Positions 54,644-62,350 of a stretch of 64,000 nucleotides of DNA are shown here, in pieces. The notes under the pieces were generated by a model. That model was given only the letters and a program-made list of their open reading frames with translations. It had not been told where the DNA came from and did not search any database. The stretch spans positions 62,001-126,000 of the forward strand of contig NZ_LQZT01000023.1 of NCBI RefSeq assembly GCF_001703635.1, given 5' to 3'. A program made the translations under genes and the position numbers. The first letter of the stretch is position 1. Every line of letters starts with the position of its first letter. The stretch comes from Parahoeflea olei. GTDB taxonomy: Bacteria > Pseudomonadota > Alphaproteobacteria > Rhizobiales > Rhizobiaceae.

Positions 54644-56592
54644 TGGCCGAAGCAAGCACTGCACCCGCGCCGGCCGTGCGTCCGGCAAAACACCGCTCCA
54701 GCCGGCCCGACAGCCTGCGGCTTCTGTTCAACAACAAGCTCGCGACCGCGGGCCTCCTGGTGTTCGCGCTGATCGTGGTCACGGCGCTGCTGGCGCCGGT
54801 GTTACCGCTGCCCGATCCGGACGTGACGGCGCCCGCCGACCGGCTGATGCGGCCGCTGAGCGAAGGTCATCTGCTCGGCACCGACGCGCTCGGCCGCGAC
54901 ATTCTCTCGCGCCTCGTCTGGGGCAGCCGCGTGAGCCTCGCCGTCGGCGTCTCGGCCACGCTGATCGCCGCCTTTTTCGGCTCGCTGATCGGGCTCGTCG
55001 CGGGCTATGCCGGCGGCCGGGTCGACACGCTGCTGATGCGCGGCATCGACATGGTCATGGCCTTTCCCTACATCCTCCTGGCGCTCGCCATCGTCGCGGT
55101 GCTGGGCCCCGGCCTGCTCAATGCGCTCTATGCCATCGCCGTGGTCAACATCCCCTTCTTCGCCCGCAACATCCGCGGCATCGCGCTCGGCCTGTCGCGG
55201 CGCGAATTCGTCGATGCGGCGCGGCTGTCGGGCAAGAGCCATGCGCAGATCCTGTTCATCGAGGTGTTGCCGAATGTGCTGCCGGTGATCATCATCACCA
55301 TGTCGACCACGGTCGGCTGGATGATCCTGGAGACGGCGGGCCTGTCCTTCCTGGGCTTGGGCGCGCAGCCGCCGCAGGCCGACCTCGGCTCGATGCTGGG
55401 TGACGGGCGCAAGATCCTGTTCACCGCGCCGCATGTCTCGATCATTCCCGGCGTGATGATCTTCATTCTGGTGATGAGCATCAACCTGCTCGGCGACGGC
55501 GTGCGCGACGTGCTCGACCCGCGGCTGAAATCCGGTGCGCTCACACGGCCGGTGGCGCGCACGGCGGTCGAACGCAGGCAGGTGCCCGAAGGCGCCACGC
55601 CCGCGCCGGGCGCGGTGCTCGACGTGCAGGGGCTCAGAACCGAATTCCACATCGGCAGCCAGGTCTTCCGTGCCGTCGGCGGCGTCGACATGCGCATCGG
55701 CAAGGGCGAGTGTCTGGGCATCGTTGGCGAGTCCGGGTCCGGCAAATCCGTCGCCGCCATGTCGATCATGGGGCTGGTGCCGACCCCGCCGGGCCGCATC
55801 ACCGGTGGCGTGGCGCTGTTTGACGGCGAGGACCTGTTCTCGGTTTCCGACGAGCGCGTGCGCCAACTGCGCGGGCTTGCGGTCAGCCACGTGTTCCAGG
55901 ATCCGCTGTCGACGCTGCATCCGCTCTTCACCGTCGGCGAGCAGCTGGTGGAGGCGATAGAGGCGCATCAGCCGCTGTCGCGCAGCCAGGCGCGCGAGAA
56001 AGCGGCAGAGCTGTTGAGCCTTGTGCGCATCCCCAATCCGGTCGAACGGCTCAAGGCCTATCCGCATGAGCTTTCGGGCGGCATGCGCCAGCGGGTCTGC
56101 ATCGCCATGGCGCTTGCGGGCGAAGCGCGGGTGATCATCGCCGACGAACCCACCACCGCGCTCGACGTTACCGTGCAGGCGCAGGTGCTCTCGCTGCTCG
56201 ATACGCTGCGCAAGGAGCGCAATGCCGGCATCCTCTTCATCACCCATGATTTCGGCGTGGTCTCGGCGATCTGCGACCGGGTGGCGGTGATGTATGCCGG
56301 CCAGTTCGTCGAAACCGGAGAGACCGGCGAGATCCTGCGCGCGCCGGCCCATCCTTACACCGCCAAGCTCATTGACTGCGTGCCGGTGCTGGGCGAGCCC
56401 GACCGCAGGCTCGACGCCATCGAAGGCCGGCCGCCGGTCGTCAACGACCTGCCGGTGGGCTGCGCCTTCGCGGCCCGCTGCCCGCGCGCCGAGGACGACT
56501 GCCGTGCGGGTCCGATCGCCCTCACCGAATTCGCGCCGGGTCGACAGGTGCGCTGCATCCACCCGCTCATCGGGGAGACCCAGAATGTCTGA
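54643..56592 (+). CDS. ABC transporter fusion protein: DppC-like permease plus DppD-like ATPase
   Basis: A 649-residue natural fusion. Residues about 20-300 are a DppC permease (LLGTDALGRDILSRL, the EAA loop REFVDAARLSGKSHAQILF). A linker of roughly 25 residues leads to a full DppD-type ATPase: GESGSGKSVAAMSI (Walker A), LSGGMRQRVCIAMAL (signature), VIIADEPTTALD (Walker B), HDFGVVSAICD, and the C-terminal Cys cluster (CAFAARCPRAEDDC) of the oligopeptide-ATPase family. Usually these are two genes. The downstream ATPase gene overlaps it by 8 bp. Confidence 0.93.
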   Translation: MAEASTAPAPAVRPAKHRSSRPDSLRLLFNNKLATAGLLVFALIVVTALLAPVLPLPDPDVTAPADRLMRPLSEGHLLGTDALGRDILSRLVWGSRVSLAVGVSATLIAAFFGSLIGLVAGYAGGRVDTLLMRGIDMVMAFPYILLALAIVAVLGPGLLNALYAIAVVNIPFFARNIRGIALGLSRREFVDAARLSGKSHAQILFIEVLPNVLPVIIITMSTTVGWMILETAGLSFLGLGAQPPQADLGSMLGDGRKILFTAPHVSIIPGVMIFILVMSINLLGDGVRDVLDPRLKSGALTRPVARTAVERRQVPEGATPAPGAVLDVQGLRTEFHIGSQVFRAVGGVDMRIGKGECLGIVGESGSGKSVAAMSIMGLVPTPPGRITGGVALFDGEDLFSVSDERVRQLRGLAVSHVFQDPLSTLHPLFTVGEQLVEAIEAHQPLSRSQAREKAAELLSLVRIPNPVERLKAYPHELSGGMRQRVCIAMALAGEARVIIADEPTTALDVTVQAQVLSLLDTLRKERNAGILFITHDFGVVSAICDRVAVMYAGQFVETGETGEILRAPAHPYTAKLIDCVPVLGEPDRRLDAIEGRPPVVNDLPVGCAFAARCPRAEDDCRAGPIALTEFAPGRQVRCIHPLIGETQNV

Positions 56593-57601
56593 TGCGCCGC
56601 TGTTGTCGATTGATGGGGCCGAACGCGTGTTCGGGGGCGGCCGCACCCTGTTCGGCCGAACGCGCCCCGGCGTGCACGCCGTCCAGGACGTCAGCATCGA
56701 TGTCAGGCGCGGCGAAACGCTCGGCGTCGTCGGAGAATCGGGCTGTGGCAAGTCCACGCTCGCGCGCCTGATTGTCGGGCTCGATGCGCCCACCGGCGGC
56801 CGCATCGTCTTCGACGGACGCGACCTGGTGGCGGAAGCAGGTCGCGACCTGCGGCGGCTGGCGCGCGAAGTGCAATATGTGTTTCAGGACCCGGTCGCCT
56901 CGCTCAACCCGCGCAAGACCATCCGCACCATTCTCGAAGCGCCGCTGATCCATCTGCTCGGCCTCGACCGCAAGGCCCGGGCCGGCCGTCTTGCCGAACT
57001 GATGGAGGCGGTCAATCTCGCGCCCGAATTCCTCGACCGCTATCCGCACGAGTTCTCCGGCGGCCAGGCCCAGCGCATCGGCATCGCCCGGGCGCTTGCC
57101 GCCGATCCGAAGCTGATCGTGCTCGACGAACCGGTCTCCGCGCTCGACGTCTCGGTGCAGGCGCAGGTGCTCAACATCCTCGACGATCTCAAGCAGCGCT
57201 TCGGCCTGACTTACGTGTTCATCAGCCACGATCTCTCGGTGGTCGAAAGCGTGAGCGACCGGGTGGCGGTGATGTATTTCGGCAGGATCGTCGAGATCGG
57301 TCCGGTGCGCACCGTGTTCGGCGCGCCGCGCCATCCCTACACGCATCTTTTGCTGCAGTCGGCGCCCGCGCCGGGCCGGCGCTCGCTGGTGTCCGAGGAT
57401 GCCAATACCGAATTGCCCGATCCCTACAATCCGCCGCCGGGATGCGCCTTTCATGCCCGTTGCCCGCGCGGCACCGACTTGTGTAAGGAGCGCCAGCCGG
57501 TGCTCGAGTCCGCGCCCGGCGAAGACGGACACAAGGCTGCGTGTTTTCACCCCCATGCGGGGCGTGAAGCGGGGAAGGGGGAGCATGTCGGACAGGGCTG
57601 A
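56585..57601 (+). CDS. ABC transporter ATP-binding protein, DppF-like
   Basis: A 338-residue ATPase: GESGCGKSTLARLIVG (Walker A), FSGGQAQRIGIARAL (signature), LIVLDEPVSALD (Walker B), and the oligo_HPY-type end with CAFHARCPRGTDLC. It pairs with the ATPase half of the fused permease to form the nucleotide-binding dimer. Start ATG 56585 overlaps the fusion gene; the end overlaps the GntR gene by 17 bp. Confidence 0.94.
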   Translation: MSDAPLLSIDGAERVFGGGRTLFGRTRPGVHAVQDVSIDVRRGETLGVVGESGCGKSTLARLIVGLDAPTGGRIVFDGRDLVAEAGRDLRRLAREVQYVFQDPVASLNPRKTIRTILEAPLIHLLGLDRKARAGRLAELMEAVNLAPEFLDRYPHEFSGGQAQRIGIARALAADPKLIVLDEPVSALDVSVQAQVLNILDDLKQRFGLTYVFISHDLSVVESVSDRVAVMYFGRIVEIGPVRTVFGAPRHPYTHLLLQSAPAPGRRSLVSEDANTELPDPYNPPPGCAFHARCPRGTDLCKERQPVLESAPGEDGHKAACFHPHAGREAGKGEHVGQG

Positions 57602-58364
57602 CGCCACACCGGTGGTGCCGCCGGTGGCGCGCAAGCGCAAGCGCCCGGATATCACGGCGGATGCGATCCGCGACCGGATCATGGACTCGGGCCTCGCGCC
57701 CGGCGACCGGGTTCCCGCCGGCTGGCTCGATCCCGATGCGCTCCATGTCTCGCGCGGAACCCTGCGCGAGGCGCTCAAGCTTCTCGAGTTCCAGGGCCTG
57801 GTCACCACCAAGACCGGGCCGGGCGGCGGCGCCTTCGTGGCGGCGATCGCGCCCGAGAACGCGCTCAGGATGCTCGACAACCTGTTCCTGTTCGCGCCGC
57901 CGAGCATCGCCGACATCTATGCCATGCGCATGCTGGTCGAGCCCGAGCTTGCCGCCGCCGTTGCCTCGGCATCGCTGTCGGAGGCAGCGTTTGCCGCGCT
58001 CAAGGACACCATCCGCCTCTACGAGGCCGAACCGGCATCCGGCGAGGAGGACTATCGCCAGCGGCTCGCCGAACTCGATTTCCACGCCGAGCTCGCGCGC
58101 CACTGCCCCAACAAGGTGCTGGGCTTCGTCGCGGTGTTCCTGCTGAGCCTGCTCAGGGACATGACCGTCTGCCGCGAGATCTACCAGAACCCAAATCCGG
58201 GCCTCAGGGAGGCAGGGCTCAATTACCAGGTGCGGCTCCTGCGCGTGATCCGGGCCGGAGACGCGGGCCGGGCGCGCGAGATCATGCGCGAGCATATGGG
58301 CGAGGCGGCAATCTACATGCAGGAGCGGGCCGCCATGCGCGACCGCGGGCGGCCGAAGCCGTGA
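57585..58364 (+). CDS. GntR-family regulator (FCD/FadR type)
   Basis: A 259-residue regulator: N-terminal winged helix (AIRDRIMDSGLAPGDRVP, HVSRGTLREALKLLEFQGLV) and a C-terminal FCD ligand/metal domain with the expected polar residues (DFHAELARH, REHM). AAGGGGGAG lies upstream of ATG 57585. Being inside the transporter-amidase operon, it probably regulates it, maybe through the palindrome at 51992-52007. Confidence 0.92.
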   Translation: MSDRADATPVVPPVARKRKRPDITADAIRDRIMDSGLAPGDRVPAGWLDPDALHVSRGTLREALKLLEFQGLVTTKTGPGGGAFVAAIAPENALRMLDNLFLFAPPSIADIYAMRMLVEPELAAAVASASLSEAAFAALKDTIRLYEAEPASGEEDYRQRLAELDFHAELARHCPNKVLGFVAVFLLSLLRDMTVCREIYQNPNPGLREAGLNYQVRLLRVIRAGDAGRAREIMREHMGEAAIYMQERAAMRDRGRPKP

Positions 58365-59311
58365 GCGGCGGGGCGGCGGCCTGGCGCACGATCCACAGCG
58401 GTTGTTGCCACAGCGGCTGGGACCGCTCGCTCGCCCCCGTGATTCATGTCGCCCCGGGCGAGACCATCGAGCTGTGCTGCCGCGATGCGGCCGACGGGCA
58501 TTACACGCAGGCAAGCACCGCCGCGGACATCGCGCGGATGGACCTGGCGCGTGTCAACCTCGTCACCGGCCCGGTCTTCGTCGACGGCGCGGAGCCCGGC
58601 GATACGCTCAAGGTGACGATCGGCGAGTTCAGCCCCTCCGGTTTCGGGTGGAGCGCGATCATCCCGGGCTTCGGGCTGCTTGCGGACCAGTTCACCGCGC
58701 CGCGCCTGCACCTGTGGACCTATGACCGCACGGCCCGGACGCCGGCCGTGTTCAGTGACATCGCGCGGGTGCCGCTCAAACCCTTCGCCGGCACCATCGG
58801 CGTCGCCCCGGTCGAACCCGGGCGCCACGACATCCTGCCGCCCTACAGCACCGGCGGCAACATGGACATCCGCGATCTTGCCGCCGGCACCGAACTCTAT
58901 CTGCCGGTCAAGGTGCGCGGCGCGCTGTTTTCGGTCGGCGACACCCATGCCGCCCAGGGCGACGGCGAAGTCTGCGGCACGGCCATCGAAAGCGCGATGG
59001 ACATTGTCGTCACGCTCGATCTCATCAAGGGCGGGGCGCCGCCATTCCCGCGCTTTTCGACCCCCGGTCCGGTCACGCGCCATCTCGACGCTGCGGGCTA
59101 CGAGGTCACCACCGGCATCGGCCCGGACCTGATGCGGGCCGCGCGCGACGCGGTCTCGGGCATGATCGATCATCTTGGCAGCTGGCGCGGGATCGCCCCC
59201 GAGGATGCCTACATGCTCTGCTCGGTCTGCGGCGATCTCAGGATCAGCGAAGTCGTGGATGCGCCCCACTGGGTGGTCTCGTTCTATTTCCCGCGCATCG
59301 TGTTTGCGTAG
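58361..59311 (+). CDS. Acetamidase/formamidase family protein
   Basis: A 316-residue amidase of the FmdA/AmdA family, which hydrolyses short amides to ammonia and the acid. Seen are VFVDGAEPGDTLKVTI, PYSTGGNMDIRDLAAGTEL, VGDTHAAQGDGEVCGTAIE and LCSVCGDLRISEVVDAP. GTG 58361 overlaps the regulator stop by 4 bp. Together with the ABC transporter it suggests uptake and hydrolysis of an amide nitrogen source. Confidence 0.92.
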   Translation: MSGGAAAWRTIHSGCCHSGWDRSLAPVIHVAPGETIELCCRDAADGHYTQASTAADIARMDLARVNLVTGPVFVDGAEPGDTLKVTIGEFSPSGFGWSAIIPGFGLLADQFTAPRLHLWTYDRTARTPAVFSDIARVPLKPFAGTIGVAPVEPGRHDILPPYSTGGNMDIRDLAAGTELYLPVKVRGALFSVGDTHAAQGDGEVCGTAIESAMDIVVTLDLIKGGAPPFPRFSTPGPVTRHLDAAGYEVTTGIGPDLMRAARDAVSGMIDHLGSWRGIAPEDAYMLCSVCGDLRISEVVDAPHWVVSFYFPRIVFA

Positions 59312-59343
59312 CGCCTCGCGAGGCCGGGGTGGCGCCCACACCA

Positions 59344-59378
59344 AGACGCCGTCCGCGCGGGGTGCGCGAACGGCGTCT
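59344..59378. terminator. Bidirectional hairpin between acetamidase and dps genes
   Basis: AGACGCCGT (59344-59352) pairs with ACGGCGTCT (59370-59378), enclosing an inner CGCGC/GCGCG stem, in the 121-bp gap between convergent genes. No long T-run is present; it could serve both directions. Confidence 0.6.
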
Positions 59379-59432
59379 GGGCGGGCGGTCCGGGAGGCTG
59401 GATGCGCCCTTTGCCGGATATCGCGGGCAGGC

Positions 59433-59951
59433 TTACTGGGCGACGACGGCGCGCAGCATCCACAAGGCCTTCTCGTGGAAGGTCAGGCGCGCGGTCAGCA
59501 TGTCCTCGGTCACCATGTCGTCATTGTCACCGGCCTTGGCCGCGGCCTTGCGCATGTCGCGCACCGCCTGTTCGTGCTCGGCGATCAGGTCATTGACCAT
59601 GTCATGGGCCGATCCCTGGTCGACATCGTCGCCCTTGGCGGGGGCAAAGGTCTCGGTCATGGCGAAGCGCACCGGCGCGAGATGACCCAGCGCGCGGATG
59701 CGCTCGGCGATGATGTCGGTGGCTTCGAACAGCGCGTTGTAGTGCTCTTCGGTCAGGTCATGGATCGACTTGAAGACCGGGCCGACCACGTTCCAGTGAT
59801 AGACATGGCTCTTGATGGTCAGCCGATAGGTGGCCGCGAGGATCGACGACAGGTCGTTCGCGATCTCCTTGCGGTAGGCGGCCTTCAGGCCCGTGTGAAT
59901 CGCGTCCTTGGAGGTTTCGGGTGTGAGACTTGCTATGGCTGTCTTGCTCAT
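59433..59951 (-). CDS. dps: Dps-family DNA-binding ferritin-like protein
   Basis: A 172-residue Dps protein. The ferroxidase motif HVYHWNVVGPVFKSIHDLTE and later HEQAVRDMRKA match the family. It forms a dodecamer that stores iron and shields DNA from peroxide. The N-terminal tail contains lysines for DNA contact. It stands alone on the minus strand at one end of a block of stress-type genes; no GGAAC-type promoter is visible directly upstream. Confidence 0.95.
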   Translation of the reverse strand: MSKTAIASLTPETSKDAIHTGLKAAYRKEIANDLSSILAATYRLTIKSHVYHWNVVGPVFKSIHDLTEEHYNALFEATDIIAERIRALGHLAPVRFAMTETFAPAKGDDVDQGSAHDMVNDLIAEHEQAVRDMRKAAAKAGDNDDMVTEDMLTARLTFHEKALWMLRAVVAQ

Positions 59952-60004
59952 GGCGGTGCCTTTCGTGTTGAGGCGCCCAAAGGCGCTGTCATGGGATGTC
60001 GAAA

Positions 60005-60277
60005 TCAGTTGCCGGCGTGGAGCGACGCTGAACCGTCCCGGGAGGGCGAGGCCGCATCTGCGCCCCTCTCCGCACCGGGGGTCTCGGCCGATCCGGAATC
60101 CGACGCGGTCTTGTGCATCTCGGTGAATGCCTTGAAGGGGTCCGTCTCGTTCGCCACGGCGCCCCAGAGCACCCAGCCGGACATGAAGGCAAGCCCCAGG
60201 CTCGCCACCAGGATCACGAGGACCTGCCGACCGAGCCGGCCCTGACGCACGGATGTGGGATCAATCGGATCTTTCAC
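60005..60277 (-). CDS. Small single-pass membrane protein
   Basis: A 90-residue protein with one hydrophobic helix (LVILVASLGLAFMSGWVLWG) after a short basic N-terminus, then an acidic, disordered C-terminal tail. AAGGAGC lies before the ATG. It is downstream of two membrane-protein genes on the same strand and probably the last gene of an EcfG-controlled operon. No family recognised. Confidence 0.7.
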   Translation of the reverse strand: MKDPIDPTSVRQGRLGRQVLVILVASLGLAFMSGWVLWGAVANETDPFKAFTEMHKTASDSGSAETPGAERGADAASPSRDGSASLHAGN

Positions 60278-60319
60278 CTTTCAAGCTCCTTGTCGGTTGC
60301 GCGGCCCTGCCGGTCGCGC

Positions 60320-60727
60320 TCAGTCGCGCCCGGACCGGACCAGGACGCCCGCCAGGACGCCGACCGCCAGACCCGCCGCCAGCGCCATCCCCTTGTTCTG
60401 GGCAATGACGTTGGATGCGGTGGAGACGGCCAGCGCGGAGGCCGCGCTGGATGTCGCGATCCGCTGCCGCCTGAGGGCGCGCCGGCGCAGCACGGCCCGG
60501 ATCGCCAGCGCGACGAGCGCCAGAACGACGGTCAGACCGGCCGCTGCCAGAAGCCCGATCACCGGGCCTTCGGTCTGCGCGACGAAAGCCGCGAAGGCGC
60601 CGAGCAGCGACAGGGCGGTCAGGAAACCCATCATGGCGATGAACGCCATGACCAGAATGTCCCGCTTGACCTGGCGCGCCTTGGCGCCGGCATAAGCCGC
60701 GGCGATGGACGTCAGCGTGTAATACAT
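60320..60727 (-). CDS. Small membrane protein (phage holin/YqjE-like)
   Basis: A 135-residue membrane protein with hydrophobic helices at about 25-75 (two) and 105-130 (one, AALAVGVLAGVL-like) separated by an Arg-rich stretch. Such YqjE-like proteins commonly follow DUF883 genes. It is 8 bp behind the DUF883 gene on the minus strand. Likely a general-stress envelope protein; the molecular role is unknown. Confidence 0.72.
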   Translation of the reverse strand: MYYTLTSIAAAYAGAKARQVKRDILVMAFIAMMGFLTALSLLGAFAAFVAQTEGPVIGLLAAAGLTVVLALVALAIRAVLRRRALRRQRIATSSAASALAVSTASNVIAQNKGMALAAGLAVGVLAGVLVRSGRD

Positions 60728-60734
60728 GTTGGCC

Positions 60735-61070
60735 TTACCTGCGCAGCAGGATGGCCGCCAGGAAGCCGACGGCGACGGCGACGCCGAGCGACTGCACCGG
60801 CTTCTCGCGCACCGTGGTGCTCATCTGCTTTTCCGCGCGCGACAGCTGGCCTGACATGTCGGCCAGGAGCCGCTCGCCGCTGCGGATGAGGTCGTCGACA
60901 CGGGTTTCCGCGGCTTCGCGCGCCACGCCGGCCTTGACGGCGCCTGCGCCGGCGAGGGCTTCGCCCAGGGCCGCCAGCTCTTCGCGGATGCGGGCGGTGC
61001 GTTCGGCGATGTCGTCCATCACCGGGCTGTCGGATCCGTTCGCCTTGTCGCTCTTTCTCATCGTTGCCAT
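60735..61070 (-). CDS. DUF883 (YqjD/ElaB)-family protein
   Basis: A 111-residue protein: a long amphipathic helical part (IREELAALGEALAGAG, then LLADMSGQLSRAEKQM) and a C-terminal membrane helix ending in GVAVAVGFLAAILLRR. These match YqjD/ElaB, stress-induced inner-membrane proteins, some of which bind ribosomes. AAGGAG precedes the ATG at 61068-61070. An exact EcfG-type promoter (61101-61125) lies 31 bp upstream, so it should be induced by the general stress response. Confidence 0.88.
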   Translation of the reverse strand: MATMRKSDKANGSDSPVMDDIAERTARIREELAALGEALAGAGAVKAGVAREAAETRVDDLIRSGERLLADMSGQLSRAEKQMSTTVREKPVQSLGVAVAVGFLAAILLRR

Positions 61071-61100
61071 GGTCAAACTCCTTTGTTGGTTCACCCCTCC

Positions 61101-61125
61101 AACGCTCAGGCCTGGTTTTGGTTCC
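61101..61125 (-). promoter_or_regulatory. EcfG-type general-stress promoter of the DUF883 operon
   Basis: On the minus strand GGAAC (61125-61121), a 16-bp spacer and CGTT (61104-61101) match the EcfG consensus. The -10 element lies 31 bp before the start codon at 61070, a normal leader length. Confidence 0.75.
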
Positions 61126-61158
61126 GGCGCCGGCAGGGCTTTCCGGACAAAACAGGAC

Positions 61159-61182
61159 GGCCGCCGGATTGCTCCGGCGGCC
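61159..61182 (-). terminator. Rho-independent terminator of the PRC-barrel gene
   Basis: A stem of TCCGGCGGCC/GGCCGCCGGA (61159-61168 with 61173-61182, loop TTGC) is followed on the minus strand by CCTGTTTTGT. It lies 43 bp after the PRC-barrel stop and fits a short-U-tract terminator. Confidence 0.65.
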
Positions 61183-61224
61183 GCCTGTCGTTCCGTGGGG
61201 AACAGGTGTGTCGATCGAGCCCGA

Positions 61225-62214
61225 TCAGCCGGCCGGGGCCGTCATGATCACGGAGTCACGGTCAGCCTTCCAGGCGTCTTCGTTGTACTCCGGCTGGGCT
61301 TCCAGCTGCTCCTTGGTGAAGGGCGTGAACACGATCAGCTCACCGTCGGCGTCGGCACGGATGTCGAGGTTCTCGGGCGAAACGGCCACTTCCTTTTCGC
61401 CGATGCCGAGGAAACCGCCCACATCGAGGGTGAAGCCTTCGATCTGGTTGTCGGCGCTCATGAGCACTTCGCCGACTTCGCCGATGTTTTCGTCATTGGC
61501 GCCATAGACGGTCTGGCCGGTCAGGTCGTCGGCGGTGAAGTCGCCGGCCTTGACCTGGGTCATCTTCATGCGGTCGATGACCTGGGCCTGGGTCTTGGTT
61601 TCGGCGTCAGCGACAGCGCTCTGGCCGTTCTCGACCCGCTCGGCCGTGGCCTGCTCGGCGTTCTCGTTGGTGTCGGCCGTCATGTCGGTGCCGGTGCCGG
61701 CTGCCATGTTGGTGTCGGTGCCGGTCGCCATGTTGGTCTCGGCGCCTTCCGGCTCCGACTTGGCCTCGGTGTAGATGTTGGTGCGGTCGAAGGCCGGTGC
61801 GGCTTCGAGCTGCTCGCGGCTCATATTGGCAACGAGCCAGCGCTGGCCGTCACGGTCGGCCCACTCGATGGTGCCGTATTCGACTTCGACGTCCTTTTCG
61901 CCGATGCCCAGGAAACCGCCGACGCCAACGATGACGGAGGCGACTTCGCCTTCGGGGCTGATGACGAGGTCATTGATGTCGCCGATCGAAGCGGCGTCCT
62001 TGGCACTCGATTCATACACGGCCGAACCGATCAGGTCGCTGGCCAGGGTGGCGCCGTGGACGATGCCGGCGGCATCGGGGGCTTCGGTGGTGGTTGCTTC
62101 GGCGGTGGTCGTTGCCGCTGCATTGGTGTCCGTGGTCGTCGTGCTGCTCTGTGCGAAAGCAGACGTCGTAACGAGAGCTGTCAGGGCCGTGCTGGCCAAA
62201 AGCATCTTGAACAT
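61225..62214 (-). CDS. Two-PRC-barrel exported protein
   Basis: A 329-residue protein with a signal peptide (ATALTALVTTSAFAQ) and two PRC-barrel modules (each with GxFLGIGEK[DE]V-type motifs, VGGFLGIGEKDVEV and VGGFLGIGEKEVAV) joined by a Thr/Asp/Met-rich linker with repeats. PRC barrels bind RNA or proteins elsewhere; rhizobial exported versions are often stress-induced. The EcfG-type promoter at 62304-62329 supports induction by general stress. Its molecular role is unknown. Confidence 0.85.
   Translation of the reverse strand: MFKMLLASTALTALVTTSAFAQSSTTTTDTNAAATTTAEATTTEAPDAAGIVHGATLASDLIGSAVYESSAKDAASIGDINDLVISPEGEVASVIVGVGGFLGIGEKDVEVEYGTIEWADRDGQRWLVANMSREQLEAAPAFDRTNIYTEAKSEPEGAETNMATGTDTNMAAGTGTDMTADTNENAEQATAERVENGQSAVADAETKTQAQVIDRMKMTQVKAGDFTADDLTGQTVYGANDENIGEVGEVLMSADNQIEGFTLDVGGFLGIGEKEVAVSPENLDIRADADGELIVFTPFTKEQLEAQPEYNEDAWKADRDSVIMTAPAG
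61681..61743 (-). repeat. 24-bp tandem repeats in the PRC-protein linker
   Basis: Two full and one partial copy of a 24-bp unit (61681-61704, 61705-61728, 61729-61743), encoding 8-residue TNMATGTD/TNMAAGTG-type repeats. The linker between the two PRC domains has probably changed length by slippage. Confidence 0.65.
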
Positions 62215-62303
62215 GGTAAATTCCTCTTTGCATCGAAAGGTGCCCGCCGGGCTGGACTTGTGTGTGAGAGCGCTGGACCGGCTCGGCGGAGTTACGAAAT
62301 GGA

Positions 62304-62329
62304 AACGCCGCCTGCCCGCTCTTGGTTCC
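62304..62329 (-). promoter_or_regulatory. EcfG-type general-stress promoter of the PRC-barrel gene
   Basis: On the minus strand GGAAC (62329-62325), a 17-bp spacer and CGTT (62307-62304) match the EcfG consensus. The start codon is about 90 bp downstream. The -35 element lies in the loop of the hairpin at 62309-62339. Confidence 0.72.
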
Positions 62330-62348
62330 GGGACAGGCGATTTTTTTT
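62309..62348 (+). terminator. Intrinsic terminator oriented on the plus strand
   Basis: CGCCTGCCCG (62309-62318) pairs with CGGG-A-CAGGCG (62329-62339, one bulged A) and is followed by eight T (62341-62348), a textbook intrinsic terminator. It faces the plus strand between two minus-strand genes, so it would stop antisense transcription toward the AI-2E gene. Confidence 0.65.
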
Positions 62349-62350
62349 GC

